Source: an uncultured Muribaculaceae bacterium
GTDB taxonomy: Bacteria; Bacteroidota; Bacteroidia; Bacteroidales; Muribaculaceae
Length of the DNA stretch: 64,000 nt
Direction of reading: 5' to 3'
Assembly (NCBI GenBank): GCA_905233845.1
Contig: CAJOFH010000006.1
Coordinates: 49,844-113,843, forward strand
Shown here in pieces: positions 1 through 9,490 of the stretch; within the stretch, counting starts at the first letter, position 1; each line of letters begins with the position of its first letter. Under the pieces are notes generated by a model. It worked only from the letters and a program-made list of their open reading frames with translations. It had not been told where the DNA came from and made no database searches. The translations under genes were made by a program, and so were the position numbers.

Positions 1-482
1 TCAAACTGCTCGTGTTTCTCGAGTTTGGTACGTCCTGAGCCAATCATGTCGAAACCACCGCAGTTGCGGTACTCGTCGATAATTTCACGGGTGAGCTCTT
101 TGTAATCGTGCTCGATAAGTCCCTCAGGACCCATCAAGAAGCCATAGAGGCGGCTGTTCTTGTTAAGAGCCTTGATGCCGTCGAAGATGCCGCAAATCAC
201 ATTGTGACCGCCAGGAGCCTGACCGCCCGAGAGGATAACACCAACGTTGCAAACCTCATCACTGTGCATGCTTTTAGCGTTCTCGTCCCTTACGAAAGTG
301 ATTTCGGGAAGACCGTAGGTATTGGGGAACAACGCCTTGATATCTTCCTGGTCACCAGCCGACTGAGTGGCTTTGCCCTCAACCGCCTTTACAGGTCCCT
401 GCAAAGCGTTAGGAAGCTTGGGCTGATAAGATGAACGTAACTGCTGAAGAATGCTTTTTTGTTTGAATTTTAGAATATCCAT
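1..482 (-). CDS. pfp: Diphosphate--fructose-6-phosphate 1-phosphotransferase, N-terminal part
   Basis: Cytosolic glycolytic enzyme that phosphorylates fructose 6-phosphate with pyrophosphate instead of ATP. The gene runs off the left edge, so only the first 160 residues are visible. The N-terminus reads MDILKFKQKSILQQL and is followed by a conserved lead-in with PKLPNALQGPVKAVEG. The phosphofructokinase nucleotide-loop motif GGQAPGGHN lies at residues 86-94 and a GGFDMIGSGRTK segment at 142-153. The GGQAPGGHN form is typical of the long PPi-dependent enzymes of Bacteroidetes and plants, not of ATP-PFK. The ATG at 482 is the only reasonable start. Confidence 0.93.
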   Translation of the reverse strand, partial: MDILKFKQKSILQQLRSSYQPKLPNALQGPVKAVEGKATQSAGDQEDIKALFPNTYGLPEITFVRDENAKSMHSDEVCNVGVILSGGQAPGGHNVICGIFDGIKALNKNSRLYGFLMGPEGLIEHDYKELTREIIDEYRNCGGFDMIGSGRTKLEKHEQF

Positions 483-633
483 ATTATTACCTATAAATGT
501 TTTTTAAGTATTTCCCAATATTTTTTGCAAAGTACGTAAAAAAAGGGAATTATTGCAATAATATAATGATTAAAAAATCTTTATGAGGCTGGTATACCGA
601 TTGCATAACAAATAATGGAGATAAATCTCGATG

Positions 634-673
634 AAAAAATAAGGCGCAAGATGATGATTTACCATCTTGCGCC
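634..673 (-). terminator. Intrinsic terminator after the CBM26-dockerin gene
   Basis: An 11-bp perfect stem (643-653 with 663-673, GGCGCAAGATG and its complement) has a 9-nt loop. On the minus strand it is followed by a T-rich run at 634-640. It lies 59 nt past the stop of the 732-2210 gene, so it should end that transcript. Confidence 0.8.
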
Positions 674-731
674 GAGATTATATCCTAAGACCGATTACGG
701 GTTAATTATATTTCTCAAGCGAAATAATTAA

Positions 732-2210
732 TTAGTTGCCAAGAAGAATGTTATAAATGATGGTGATATCAACTGATGTGATAATGCCATCGCCATCTTG
801 GTCACCATTTACCATACCTTCGGTGGTGTTGTTGAGCAAGTAGTTGTACAGAATTGTAATGTCAACAGAGGTAACAATTCCGTCGCCATCAACGTCGCCA
901 GGAATTTTACTATTTAAATTAAGAATATAATCGCAGTTGTATGCCTGCTTATAGCTATTCCAAACGTCATAAACTGATTGTGTATAAACAGTTACGACAA
1001 ACATTTTGTTGGCTGGCAGCGAATTGGGGGCCAGTGTCATTGTGCCTTTACATTTCACGTCCATTTCATCCATGTGTTGTCCCGCATTGAGAAGACAACC
1101 TGAAGGCAATGTATAATCCTTCTTGAGGTCAAAACCAACGATATGGAGTTCATCATAGTCGATGAATTGGTTTTCAAGCAGTTGCACGTCGCCAAGATAA
1201 AGTCGCTTGATATTGTCTTGAGCCGTCATAGCTTGACCTGCCATTTCCTCGGTCACACGCAAGAACATTGGTTCCCAATAGTTAGGGTCACTAAGGTCTT
1301 CCTGTGAGAAGAACGCTGGTCTAGATGGGTCAATAGGCACGATAGTGATTTGGAATTGAGGGCCATGATTTTCTTCCCACTCATAAGTGTTGAGTGTGAA
1401 CTTGTAATTGCCTGCGGCTTTAACACCAACAAACTCTATGTAATTGTCGGTAATGACAGGTTCCAGCAATTCAATGCCATTTTTAGGAACAGTGTAAAGC
1501 AGCTTGCCAGCAAGGTTGTAAACACCACCAGCCACATAATCGAGGTCGGCGGTTTGGGTTGTACCATTGTTGAAGATTATGCCTGTTGGGCGGTCGCCTT
1601 CCACAATGTCGGGACCGATCCATTGATAAACGGGGTTGCCCTCGGTAGTGTTGCCAATAAATGTAATGGGATCACCTGGCCAAGTGCCAGATGTGGTAAA
1701 GTTTGAAGTGCCGCTCCAAGCCCAAACGTTACACTTGGTCCAACTTGTAGGTGCGACGAAGTAAGCAAACTCTTTACCTTCAACGAAAACTACACCTGAA
1801 GGCAGAGTGCTCACGTCAAAGCCTGTTGGGGTAATATAAGTGTCTGTAACATCTTGATATTCACCTTCTTCAATGTCATAAACAAAGAATGCTGTTCCTG
1901 TGACGCCACGAATGTCCTCACTCTGAATGGCGCCTGTGCCTTCTTCATCAATACCACCATCATTGAAGACGAGGTTGATGGCATCTTCATCAAAACTTTG
2001 GGTGAACCAAACCAGGCCATCAATATTGGTGGTGTAGGTTTGTGTCTTATCCATCATAGTGCCTGGCCAATTGCCATTTAAAGCAGTGCCAGCACCATTC
2101 CACACATAGAGGTATGGCGCATCGCCAGTAGTAGTGCGAACGTTAATTGTTACTGTGGCACTTGCTGTGATTGCTAATAAAGCAAAAAGTAAAAATGTAA
2201 TTTTCTTCAT
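732..2210 (-). CDS. Secreted starch-binding (CBM26-like) protein with C-terminal dockerin
   Basis: A 492-residue protein with a Sec signal peptide (MKKITFLLFALLAITASA). Two related modules follow, near residues 24-115 and 145-235. Each has aromatic motifs such as YLYVWNG..NWPG and NVWAWSG...TWPGD, typical of CBM26 starch-binding domains. The last ~55 residues hold two dockerin type I calcium loops, GDVDGDGIVTSVDIT and GDQDGDGIITSVDIT. No catalytic domain is visible, so it probably binds starch or glycogen at the surface or is assembled with an enzyme. The middle (about 250-430) is unassigned. Dockerins in this order need not imply a cellulosome. It lies 35 nt downstream of the MerR-type gene on the same strand and has its own terminator. 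Confidence 0.82.
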   Translation of the reverse strand: MKKITFLLFALLAITASATVTINVRTTTGDAPYLYVWNGAGTALNGNWPGTMMDKTQTYTTNIDGLVWFTQSFDEDAINLVFNDGGIDEEGTGAIQSEDIRGVTGTAFFVYDIEEGEYQDVTDTYITPTGFDVSTLPSGVVFVEGKEFAYFVAPTSWTKCNVWAWSGTSNFTTSGTWPGDPITFIGNTTEGNPVYQWIGPDIVEGDRPTGIIFNNGTTQTADLDYVAGGVYNLAGKLLYTVPKNGIELLEPVITDNYIEFVGVKAAGNYKFTLNTYEWEENHGPQFQITIVPIDPSRPAFFSQEDLSDPNYWEPMFLRVTEEMAGQAMTAQDNIKRLYLGDVQLLENQFIDYDELHIVGFDLKKDYTLPSGCLLNAGQHMDEMDVKCKGTMTLAPNSLPANKMFVVTVYTQSVYDVWNSYKQAYNCDYILNLNSKIPGDVDGDGIVTSVDITILYNYLLNNTTEGMVNGDQDGDGIITSVDITIIYNILLGN

Positions 2211-2245
2211 AAAGCTAAAAATTTAGAATATTGTAATTAAATTAA

Positions 2246-2584
2246 TTATTTTAAAGATGCCAGCGCGGAGTCGAGTTTCAGCAGCATTTCACGCATCTGC
2301 TTTAGTCGGTCAACAACTTCATGTTGCTTAGAAATGCCGTCACGATTGCGCTTGATCATGGCTTGAGCCGAATCGAGTTTAAGACCTTTTTCCTTCACTA
2401 AATAATAAATCATCTTGATGGTCTCAATGTCCTTGACGGTATAAACTCTGATATTCTTGGCGTTGCGTTTAGGCTTGATAACCGTAAACTCCTTTTCCCA
2501 AAACCTGAGAGTGGAAGTGGGAATGTTTAAGATTTCGGCAACATCACCTATTTTATAGTATTTCTTACTAAGTTTATCATCCAT
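2246..2584 (-). CDS. MerR-family transcriptional regulator
   Basis: A 112-residue protein with an N-terminal MerR winged helix: YYKIGDVAEILNIPTSTLRFWEKEF at about residues 9-33 is the helix-turn-helix and first wing. A short dimerisation helix at the C-terminus is rich in Lys, Leu and Met. There is no cysteine-rich or large ligand-binding domain, so no inducer can be guessed. This compact form is common in Bacteroidetes. It is divergent from alaS, with 154 nt between the two starts, and it precedes the CBM26-dockerin gene on the same strand. Co-transcription is possible but not shown. Confidence 0.88.
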   Translation of the reverse strand: MDDKLSKKYYKIGDVAEILNIPTSTLRFWEKEFTVIKPKRNAKNIRVYTVKDIETIKMIYYLVKEKGLKLDSAQAMIKRNRDGISKQHEVVDRLKQMREMLLKLDSALASLK

Positions 2585-2643
2585 AATTATGGGTTGTTAA
2601 TTAAATTTAGAGCTGATTATTTATAATTTACGAGTAAAATTAT

Positions 2644-2651
2644 TACCTTTG
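2644..2651 (+). promoter_or_regulatory. Candidate -7 box of the alaS promoter
   Basis: TACCTTTG matches the Bacteroidales -7 consensus TAnnTTTG and lies 87 nt before the alaS start. I see no clear TTTG at the expected -33 spacing, so this is a moderate call. Confidence 0.45.
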
Positions 2652-2738
2652 CCCCAATTTTTGGTGCTAAAAGTACAACGTTTTTATGACGTGTGCAAGA
2701 AAACAATAGGTAAAATAATAAAAAACACATAAAATAAT

Positions 2739-5354
2739 ATGTTAACAGCAAAAGAAATCAGAGAATCTTTCAAGAATTATTTTAAGGAACATGACCATCA
2801 TATTGTTCCTTCGGCCCCAATGGTAATCAAGGATGACCCAACTCTCATGTTTACCAATGCTGGTATGAACCAGTTTAAAGACATCATTTTGGGCAACAAA
2901 GAAGCTCAGTGGAAGAGAGTAGCCGACTCGCAGAAGTGTCTTCGTGTGAGTGGCAAGCATAATGACCTAGAAGAAGTGGGACATGATACTTATCATCACA
3001 CAATGTTTGAAATGCTTGGTAACTGGTCGTTTGGCGACTACTTCAAGAAAGAGGCAATAGACTTCTGCTGGGAGTACTTGGTCGATGTTCTCAAACTCGA
3101 TCCTAGCATGATGTATGCCACCGTCTTTGAAGGTTCTCCAAGTGAGGGCTTGGAACGTGACAACGAGGCGGCAAGTTACTGGGAACAACACCTTCCAAAA
3201 GATCATATCATTAATGGTAGTCGCCATGACAACTTTTGGGAGATGGGCGATACAGGTCCCTGCGGCCCTTGCTCGGAGCTACATATCGACCTGCGTAGCG
3301 ATGAGGAAAAGGCCACTGTACCAGGAGCAGAGCTTGTCAATAAAGATAATCCTCAAGTAATTGAGATTTGGAATCTTGTGTTCATGCAGTATAATCGCAA
3401 GGCCGATGGTTCGCTTGAGCCTCTACCCGCCAAAGTGATTGACACTGGTATGGGTTTTGAGCGCTTGTGTATGGCATTGCAGGGCAAAAAATCGAACTAT
3501 GACACCGATGTTTTCCAACCACTCATCAAGAAGATTGGCCTTCTTGCAGGCAAGGTTTATGGCAAAGACCATGATATTGATGTGGCTATGCGCGTTGTTG
3601 CCGACCATGTTCGTACCATCGCGTTCTCCATCGCCGATGGTCAGCTGCCAAGTAATGCTAAGGCTGGTTATGTAATTCGTCGCATCTTGCGTCGTGCCGT
3701 GCGCTATGGCTATACCTTCCTCGGCTTCAAAGAAGCATTCATGCACTTGCTTGTTGACACACTTATTGAGTCGATGGGCGACGCTTATCCTGAGTTGCCA
3801 GCCCAGTCTGACCTTATTAAGCATGTAATTAAGGAGGAGGAAGACGCTTTCTTGCGTACTCTCGAGACTGGCATGAAGATGATAGATGGCGTGATTTCTA
3901 AGGCAAAAGCTTCAAACCAAACAGTGATTGATGGCGCAGTTGCGTTCACACTCTATGACACCTATGGATTCCCTCTTGACCTCACCGAACTTATCCTAAA
4001 AGAAAACAACATGACTGTCAATAAGGAACAGTTTGATACTGAGATGGCAAAGCAGAAGCAACGTGCTCGCAATGCTGCAGCTGTTGAGGCCAGCGATTGG
4101 GTTGAGTTGCAAGAGGGCGTGACCGAGTTTGTGGGCTACGACCTTACAGAGTGTGAAACCAAAATTTTGCGATATCGTCATGTGGTTCAGAAGAAATCAG
4201 AGTACTATCAGGTGGTACTCGCCAAGACACCTTTCTATGCCGAGATGGGTGGCCAAGTCGGCGACAAGGGTTGGCTCGTGTGTGGTGACGAGAAAATAGA
4301 AATCATCGACACCAAGCGCGAAAACAATCTGCCAGTCCACATTGTTAAGAAGATGCCTGCCGACCCAAGCGCCATTTTCGTTGCACGCATTGACACTGAG
4401 GCGCGTCGGGCGATTGCTTGTAACCATACAGCTACACACTTGCTTCACTATGCCTTGCGCCAGGTGCTTGGCAGTCATGTTGAGCAGAAAGGCTCGTACG
4501 TTGACGCCAATATGCTTCGTTTCGACTTCTCTCACTTCAAGAAGATGACTCCAGAGGAAATCCATGATGTGGAGCGCCTTGCCAATGCTTTGGTGCGTGA
4601 GGCTATAGTGCGTGAGGAGCATCGTGAATTACCAATTGCTGAGGCTCGTGAGATGGGTGCGATGGCGCTCTTTGGTGAGAAGTATGGCGACAAAGTGCGT
4701 GTTATCAAGTATGGCGATTCAGTTGAGTTGTGCGGTGGCACCCATGTAGCCAATTCAGGTAATATTGGAATGATAAAGATTGTGAGTGAGAGCTCAATTG
4801 CTGCAGGCATTCGCCGCATCGAGGCTATCACAGCAGCCAATGTTGAGGATGCCATCGATAGCATAGAAGTCACTCTCAAGGGTATCAAAGAACTCTTCAA
4901 CAATGCTCCTGATGTTATAGCTGCCATAAACAGATCAATTAATGAGAATGCAACTTTACATAAACAAGTTAATGATTTCATCAAGGAGCGCGTGAAGATG
5001 CTCAAGCAGAGACTCTATTCCTCTTCGATTATGATTGGCGACATTGCCGTGCTCAAGCTTGAAGGTCCGTTTGAGTCAGATATCGTAAAGAGCCTTGCAC
5101 TCTCCATCAAGAGTGACAGGCAGCCTCGAGTTGCATTTGTGGCAGCAACTCACATTGGAGATAAGCCTATGCTTACGATAGCGCTGAGCGACGATCTTGT
5201 AAAGGAAGGCAAGAATGCAGGTCAAATCATTCGTGAGGCAGCTAAGCTTATCCAGGGCGGTGGCGGCGGTCAGCCAGGCTTTGCTCAGGCTGGTGGCAAG
5301 AACGTTAATGGACTAGAAGCTGCTCTTGAGAAGATTATTGAACAATTATCTTAA
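2739..5354 (+). CDS. alaS: Alanine--tRNA ligase
   Basis: An 871-residue cytosolic enzyme that charges tRNA-Ala and edits mischarged Ser/Gly. It has the usual full-length architecture. The class II aminoacylation core is N-terminal, with [12 protein letters not shown] near residue 35. The editing domain carries HTATH at 563-567 and CGGTH at 665-669, the paired zinc/editing motifs. The C-terminal C-Ala domain ends in a glycine-rich [14 protein letters not shown] segment. The start is an ATG preceded by an A-rich leader. It is followed after 6 nt by the ADP-ribosylglycohydrolase gene, probably in one operon. Confidence 0.98.
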   Translation: MLTAKEIRESFKNYFKEHDHHIVPSAPMVIKDDPTLMFTNAGMNQFKDIILGNKEAQWKRVADSQKCLRVSGKHNDLEEVGHDTYHHTMFEMLGNWSFGDYFKKEAIDFCWEYLVDVLKLDPSMMYATVFEGSPSEGLERDNEAASYWEQHLPKDHIINGSRHDNFWEMGDTGPCGPCSELHIDLRSDEEKATVPGAELVNKDNPQVIEIWNLVFMQYNRKADGSLEPLPAKVIDTGMGFERLCMALQGKKSNYDTDVFQPLIKKIGLLAGKVYGKDHDIDVAMRVVADHVRTIAFSIADGQLPSNAKAGYVIRRILRRAVRYGYTFLGFKEAFMHLLVDTLIESMGDAYPELPAQSDLIKHVIKEEEDAFLRTLETGMKMIDGVISKAKASNQTVIDGAVAFTLYDTYGFPLDLTELILKENNMTVNKEQFDTEMAKQKQRARNAAAVEASDWVELQEGVTEFVGYDLTECETKILRYRHVVQKKSEYYQVVLAKTPFYAEMGGQVGDKGWLVCGDEKIEIIDTKRENNLPVHIVKKMPADPSAIFVARIDTEARRAIACNHTATHLLHYALRQVLGSHVEQKGSYVDANMLRFDFSHFKKMTPEEIHDVERLANALVREAIVREEHRELPIAEAREMGAMALFGEKYGDKVRVIKYGDSVELCGGTHVANSGNIGMIKIVSESSIAAGIRRIEAITAANVEDAIDSIEVTLKGIKELFNNAPDVIAAINRSINENATLHKQVNDFIKERVKMLKQRLYSSSIMIGDIAVLKLEGPFESDIVKSLALSIKSDRQPRVAFVAATHIGDKPMLTIALSDDLVKEGKNAGQIIREAAKLIQGGGGGQPGFAQAGGKNVNGLEAALEKIIEQLS

Positions 5355-5360
5355 TATAAA

Positions 5361-6173
5361 ATGATAGGAGCAATAATAGGCGATACAATAGGCTCAATCT
5401 ATGAGTTCAACAATATCAAGACTAAGGACTTTGAGTTCTTTGTCAATGGTATGAGGCCAACTGATGATAGTGTTCTCACCATAGCCACAGCTCACTGGTT
5501 ACTGGACGAAGGTGAGAGTGGAGAGTACTATAAACATTATGCCAATAAATATCCACATCCTCATGGAGGGTATGGACCAAGTTTCAAAAGATGGGCGTCA
5601 TTCCCAAGCAGTTCTATTGCTCCACCTTATAATAGTTGTGGAAATGGAAGTGCTATGCGTGTGAGTCCTGTTGGGTGGGCTTTTGACAATGAGAAAGATG
5701 TGCTTGAGAACGCAAAGCGCTCGGCAGAGTGTACTCATAACCATCCCGAGGGTATTAAAGGCGCACAGGCTACTGCCTTGTGCATATTTATGGCCCGGAA
5801 AGGGGCAACAACTTCTGAAATTAAAGAGCGCATAGAGTTTGAGTTTGGTTATGACTTGTCTCTTGCCATCGATGAGATTCGTCCTCGTTATTCCTGGTAT
5901 GGAATGGATAACTCTGGTTATAATAGTGTCACCTGTCAAGGGAGTGTACCTCAAGCCATTTCTTGCGCTCTGCAAGCCAAAGATTTTGAGGATGCGGTTC
6001 GAAATGCTGTGTCAATTGGAGGAGATAGCGATACGATTGCCTGCATTGCTGGTGGTATTGCCGAAGCACTCTTTGGCGTTCCTGATTGGATGATAGAAAA
6101 AGTTTTGCTGTTGCTCGACAAGAGTCAAAATGAAGTAGTGAATCGGTTTCGCTCAAAATATTGTAACAAATAA
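5361..6173 (+). CDS. ADP-ribosylglycohydrolase family protein
   Basis: A 270-residue protein of the DraG/ARH family, which removes ADP-ribose from proteins or small molecules using two metal ions. Metal-binding motifs are visible at both ends: TDD at residues 34-36 and GGDSDTIA at 220-227. The N-terminal GAIIGDTIGSIYE is also typical. The true substrate cannot be told from sequence; family members act on arginine-, serine- or DNA-linked ADP-ribose. It sits 6 nt after alaS, so the two are probably co-transcribed. No partner ADP-ribosyltransferase is seen nearby. Confidence 0.9.
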   Translation: MIGAIIGDTIGSIYEFNNIKTKDFEFFVNGMRPTDDSVLTIATAHWLLDEGESGEYYKHYANKYPHPHGGYGPSFKRWASFPSSSIAPPYNSCGNGSAMRVSPVGWAFDNEKDVLENAKRSAECTHNHPEGIKGAQATALCIFMARKGATTSEIKERIEFEFGYDLSLAIDEIRPRYSWYGMDNSGYNSVTCQGSVPQAISCALQAKDFEDAVRNAVSIGGDSDTIACIAGGIAEALFGVPDWMIEKVLLLLDKSQNEVVNRFRSKYCNK

Positions 6174-6208
6174 AGAATAATATATTTTAAATCAATTATT
6201 TAATAATT

Positions 6209-6646
6209 ATGTTGAAAGAAATTTTAGCAATCTCGGGACGTCCCGGATTATACCGTCTGGTAAAATACGGTAAAAATAACATTATCGTTGAAAATATTAT
6301 TGATAAAAAACGTGGCACAGCAAGTCAGCGTGACAAAGTGATATCACTCGCCGACATCTCGATGTACACTGAGAGTGGTGACAAGCCACTGGGAGAGGTG
6401 CTTGAGGCCATAAAGGTAAAATATGACGCAAAGCCCTTAAATGCTGCCGACTATAAAGAGCCTGCCGCTCTTCAGGAGTTTTTCAAGGGTGTTGTACCCG
6501 ATTTTGATGTTGAGCGTGTTTATAACACCGATATCAAAAAACTCGTCAACTGGTACAATCTGCTTATAAATAATGGTTTTACTGATTTCTTGCCTAAAGA
6601 GGAAGAGAAAGAAGATGAAACCAAAGATGAGCCAAAAGCTGAATAA
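6209..6646 (+). CDS. DUF5606-type conserved protein
   Basis: A 145-residue protein starting MLKEILAISGRPGLYRLV, which I recognise as the conserved Bacteroidetes family DUF5606. The first ~60 residues look like a small beta-barrel-like domain, and residues 75-130 are helical. The tail is very acidic (KEEEKEDETKDEPKAE). The function is unknown. It lies 35 nt after the ADP-ribosylglycohydrolase gene and is followed by a strong hairpin, so it probably ends the alaS transcript. Confidence 0.8.
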   Translation: MLKEILAISGRPGLYRLVKYGKNNIIVENIIDKKRGTASQRDKVISLADISMYTESGDKPLGEVLEAIKVKYDAKPLNAADYKEPAALQEFFKGVVPDFDVERVYNTDIKKLVNWYNLLINNGFTDFLPKEEEKEDETKDEPKAE

Positions 6647-6665
6647 AAATATTTAAAGTTAATAT

Positions 6666-6704
6666 GCTCTAAAGATGTGTGGCTTAGATTGCACATCTTT
6701 AGGG
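6666..6704 (+). terminator. Terminator-like hairpin after the DUF5606 gene
   Basis: A nearly perfect ~14-bp inverted repeat around CTAAAGATGTG (6669-6679) pairs with 6692-6702, with a 12-nt loop. The downstream T-tract is weak. It overlaps an in-frame upstream ATG of the next gene at 6675. This argues that translation of the next gene starts at 6717 instead. Confidence 0.6.
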
Positions 6705-6716
6705 CATTCTAATATC

Positions 6717-7352
6717 ATGAAGCGAATAACAGTATCATATCGTCACACATTATTTTATATACTGCTAGCATTGGTAAGCACACTTGCGGTGTCGTGTGGT
6801 ACTGTGAGGTCTATTGACTATAGTGAAATGCCCACGAATAGACACATGACCCCTGAGGATGTATGGGGGTCTGGGAAGAAACATGGGCGCGAATCACGCG
6901 ACAAAGGTACTGTGTACCAGCAAGGCGATAATAGTATCGAGAAGTGGAAGAAACTGGATATCAAATTAGGTCGACATGACAACCACATGCTTTATCGTGA
7001 GATAAAGAGCTGGCTTGGAACACCACACAAAGATGGGGCACACAAAAAGCATGAAGGTACCGATTGCTCGGGGTTCGTGATGGAGATTTACTATACTGTC
7101 TACAACATTAAGATTGAGCGCAACTCTGCACGCATTTTCACTCATAGCTGCTATGAGATATCTCCTGAAGAATTGCGTGAGGGTGATCTTGTATTTTTCC
7201 ATAATGGAAGTGGAAATAGAATAACTCACGTGGGTATTTATCTGAAAGATAATATGTTTGCCCATGCTTCATCGTCAAGGGGTGTTGTCATTGATGACCT
7301 CACTTCTCGTTATTATAGTGAACGCTTCTATGCTGCTGGCAGGGTGAAATAA
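6717..7352 (+). CDS. NlpC/P60-family cell-wall hydrolase lipoprotein
   Basis: A predicted outer-envelope lipoprotein that cleaves peptide bonds in peptidoglycan stems. I start it at the ATG at 6717 because that gives a proper lipoprotein signal (LVSTLAVSC, lipid-modified Cys). An upstream in-frame ATG at 6675 falls inside a terminator hairpin. The NlpC/P60 core is C-terminal: catalytic Cys117 in GTDCSGFV and His171 in THVGIYL, with a following HASSSRGV motif. Length (211 aa) is normal for a single-domain member. The linker at residues 30-95 is charged and probably flexible. Confidence 0.9.
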   Translation: MKRITVSYRHTLFYILLALVSTLAVSCGTVRSIDYSEMPTNRHMTPEDVWGSGKKHGRESRDKGTVYQQGDNSIEKWKKLDIKLGRHDNHMLYREIKSWLGTPHKDGAHKKHEGTDCSGFVMEIYYTVYNIKIERNSARIFTHSCYEISPEELREGDLVFFHNGSGNRITHVGIYLKDNMFAHASSSRGVVIDDLTSRYYSERFYAAGRVK

Positions 7353-7381
7353 AAATGTGTTAGATTCTTGTGTATACGAAA

Positions 7382-7420
7382 TAAGCGGAGATGGCTATAT
7401 AAATTATCCATCCCCGCTTA
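7382..7420. terminator. Bidirectional terminator between convergent genes
   Basis: A 13-bp stem with one mismatch (7382-7394 with 7408-7420) lies between the convergent NlpC/P60 and HTH-regulator genes. Confidence 0.6.
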
Positions 7421-7446
7421 ACTTGAGTTTTAGAGTGTTGCAAATG

Positions 7447-7734
7447 TCACTTTACATCCAAGTAGTCTCGCAATGTGTTGACATATTCTTCAAACGCTAG
7501 TTTGCCAGCATCTGTGACGCTGCATGTCGTTAGCGGCTTTTTGCCTTGGAAGCTCTTCTCGACTTTGATGTAGCCAGCTGCTTCCAGCTTGTCGAGCTGC
7601 ACACTGAGGTTTCCTGCCGTGGCTTGCGTCTGCTCTTTGATGTATACGAAACTCGCTTGCTCGCAATTCATCAAGATTGACATTATTGCCAACCGCAGTT
7701 GTGAGTGCAACAACGGGTTAAGTTCCTTTAGCAT
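7447..7734 (-). CDS. Winged-helix transcriptional regulator
   Basis: A 95-residue one-domain regulator. The segment QTQATAGNLSVQLDKLEAAG at about residues 35-54 reads as the recognition helix of a winged helix of the MarR/PadR-like, ArsR-related type. The wing follows in KVEKSFQGKKPLTTCSVTD. Its ATG overlaps the last codons of the membrane protein gene by 7 nt, so the pair is translationally coupled. Such membrane protein/HTH pairs are common in Bacteroidetes, and the regulator may control its own operon. Confidence 0.82.
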   Translation of the reverse strand: MLKELNPLLHSQLRLAIMSILMNCEQASFVYIKEQTQATAGNLSVQLDKLEAAGYIKVEKSFQGKKPLTTCSVTDAGKLAFEEYVNTLRDYLDVK

Positions 7735-8363
7735 TGCTTTTTGGCTTTAGCGTTCAACACATGTCCAGGAATAATCATTGTGGCAACGAAGCACAGAATG
7801 AACAGCGGAATCACCCATGTGATAGTAAGTTTTACTCCTGACAGCACACAGCAAAGCACAAAGGTCCCAGCCACCAGACTGAAGGCGCCGCCAGCAACCA
7901 TCGACTTCTCTTGAAGAATGAAGCCTTGCATAGTTGAGCCAAATCCAGCCAGCAAAAATGCGAACACGAGCATTACCTCCCAAGAGTCCTTGCCAAAGAA
8001 CATGAATCCGATTGATATCAGAGTTCCCAAAGCAAACATCCAGCCAATTGTGCCCCACAGATTGCTAGTTATGCGATCAACATAGGTGAACGGCTCTTTC
8101 TCGATACGGTCTTTGTCCTTGCGATTGATTACCATCATGCCTATGCCTCCCACGATCCAGATAAGGAACCACAGCCAGTTGCAGGCACGATTGCCACCTG
8201 TGAGCAATAGTGATACCCCCACAAGCAGCCCAACGATAGCACTCACGTAACCCCACCATAGCAGCAAGTTTCCTTGACCGATGTGAAGGTGACGCTTGGT
8301 CTTGTTAATCATACTGGTGATTAACTCCAAACTCTCTTGATTGTTTAATCTCTTGTCTTCCAT
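7728..8363 (-). CDS. Multi-pass inner-membrane protein, function unknown
   Basis: A 211-residue protein with about six hydrophobic segments, roughly at residues 32-54, 66-82, 107-127, 130-150, 156-174 and 182-200. The N-terminal 30 residues and the C-terminus (KAKKQC) are cytosol-like and charged. I recognise no catalytic motif. It is the first gene of a two-gene operon and overlaps the downstream winged-helix regulator by 7 nt. It may be the sensory or transport partner of that regulator, but that is inference. Confidence 0.75.
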   Translation of the reverse strand: MEDKRLNNQESLELITSMINKTKRHLHIGQGNLLLWWGYVSAIVGLLVGVSLLLTGGNRACNWLWFLIWIVGGIGMMVINRKDKDRIEKEPFTYVDRITSNLWGTIGWMFALGTLISIGFMFFGKDSWEVMLVFAFLLAGFGSTMQGFILQEKSMVAGGAFSLVAGTFVLCCVLSGVKLTITWVIPLFILCFVATMIIPGHVLNAKAKKQC

Positions 8364-8516
8364 ATTTTCCTTACATAACTAAAATGGTGAATAAAAAGTT
8401 TGTTTAGATTTATAAATCCATTGCAAAGATAAAGTAGTTTATAATATAAACCAAATTTTTCACAAAGTTTTTTTGAAAAAAATGAAAAAACTACCAATTA
8501 TAGTAGGATTTTTGAT

Positions 8517-8554
8517 AAAAAAAACGCTTCAGTGTGAAAATACAGAAGCGTTTT
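8517..8554 (-). terminator. Terminator of the tRNA-Arg transcript
   Basis: A 10-bp stem AAAACGCTTC (8521-8530 with 8545-8554) is followed on the minus strand by eight T. It lies just after the 3' end of the tRNA. Confidence 0.85.
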
Positions 8555-8565
8555 GACGATAAAAG

Positions 8566-8637
8566 TAGACCCATGGGGAGTCGAACCCCAATCGAAGGAA
8601 CCGGAATCCTTTATTCTATCCATTGAACTATGGGTCC
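8566..8637 (-). tRNA. tRNA-Arg (anticodon CCG)
   Basis: A full cloverleaf folds on the minus strand. The acceptor stem GGACCCA pairs with TGGGTCT (one G-U) with discriminator A. The D-stem is GTTC/GAAT. The anticodon stem AAGGA/TCCTT carries loop TTCCGGT, giving anticodon CCG. The T-stem TGGGG/CCCCA carries loop TTCGACT. CCA is not encoded. The length is 72 nt. Confidence 0.95.
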
Positions 8638-8713
8638 CAAAACAGAGGAACACATTATTTATATATTTACAATGTTTTCCTCTAAATGCGGTGCAAAAGT
8701 AGTGAAATATTTG

Positions 8714-8721
8714 TATCTTTG
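8714..8721 (+). promoter_or_regulatory. Candidate -7 box of the ung promoter
   Basis: TATCTTTG matches TAnnTTTG and lies 32 nt before the ung start. There is no clear -33 TTTG at the expected distance. Confidence 0.5.
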
Positions 8722-8753
8722 CAAAAATCATTAATCTATTTTATTAAGTAGCC

Positions 8754-9416
8754 ATGACTGTAAGAATTGAAGATAGTTGGAAACAAGAGCTTGCCGACGT
8801 GTGGGAGAAAGATTACTTTGTTAGACTCACTCAATTTGTGCGAGAAGAATACCGTAATGGTCAAGTCTTTCCTCCTGGTCGGCAGATTTTTGCCGCCTTT
8901 GACGCTACTCCTTTTGATAAGGTGAAAGTGGTGATACTTGGTCAGGACCCTTATCATGATGTGGGGCAAGCTAATGGAATGTGCTTTTCGGTAAATGACG
9001 GCATTCCTTTTCCACCTTCACTTCAAAATATCTTTAAAGAGGTGCATGATGATACTGGTGCTCCCATACCTACGAGTGGCGATTTGAGTCGCTGGGCGCG
9101 GCAAGGTGTTCTGTTGCTCAACTCGACACTCACTGTACAAGCACATCGTGCGGGCTCTCATCAGAATCGTGGTTGGGAGCTCTTCACCGATGAAGTTATA
9201 GCACATCTTGCTAATCATCGTGAGCACTTGGTGTTTATCCTCTGGGGCAGCTACGCTATCAGGAAAGGATCATTTATAGATCGCACTCGACACTTAGTGT
9301 TGACATCTCCGCATCCGTCTCCTTTGAGCGCTTATCGTGGTTTCTTTGGAAACCATCATTTCTCGCTTGCTAACGATTATCTTAGTCGTAATGGAGAGGA
9401 GCCAATTGTTTGGTAA
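8754..9416 (+). CDS. ung: Uracil-DNA glycosylase
   Basis: A 220-residue family 1 UDG that removes uracil from DNA to start base-excision repair. The water-activating loop GQDPYH is at residues 63-68 (Asp65). The minor-groove loop HPSPLSAYRGF begins at His187, the same number as the catalytic His of E. coli Ung. Length is normal. A -7-like box lies just upstream. The gene ends 74 nt before typA, which has its own likely promoter. Confidence 0.97.
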   Translation: MTVRIEDSWKQELADVWEKDYFVRLTQFVREEYRNGQVFPPGRQIFAAFDATPFDKVKVVILGQDPYHDVGQANGMCFSVNDGIPFPPSLQNIFKEVHDDTGAPIPTSGDLSRWARQGVLLLNSTLTVQAHRAGSHQNRGWELFTDEVIAHLANHREHLVFILWGSYAIRKGSFIDRTRHLVLTSPHPSPLSAYRGFFGNHHFSLANDYLSRNGEEPIVW

Positions 9417-9458
9417 TATTTTTTAGTGCCAAAAAGAAGATATTTTGTAAGAAATGCG

Positions 9459-9466
9459 TAACTTTG
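9459..9466 (+). promoter_or_regulatory. Candidate -7 box of the typA promoter
   Basis: TAACTTTG matches TAnnTTTG and lies 24 nt upstream of the ATG at 9491. This also supports that start over an in-frame upstream ATG at 9410. Confidence 0.5.
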
Positions 9467-9490
9467 CAGTTTAAAAAAGATTTGATTCCT

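Noticed and set aside
1350-2081. Plus-strand frames opposite the CBM26-dockerin gene
   Set aside because: They are antisense shadows of a gene with clear signal peptide, binding modules and dockerin.
9410-9490. N-terminal extension of TypA
   Set aside because: It overlaps ung and the -7 box, and TypA proteins start at the [16 protein letters not shown] position.
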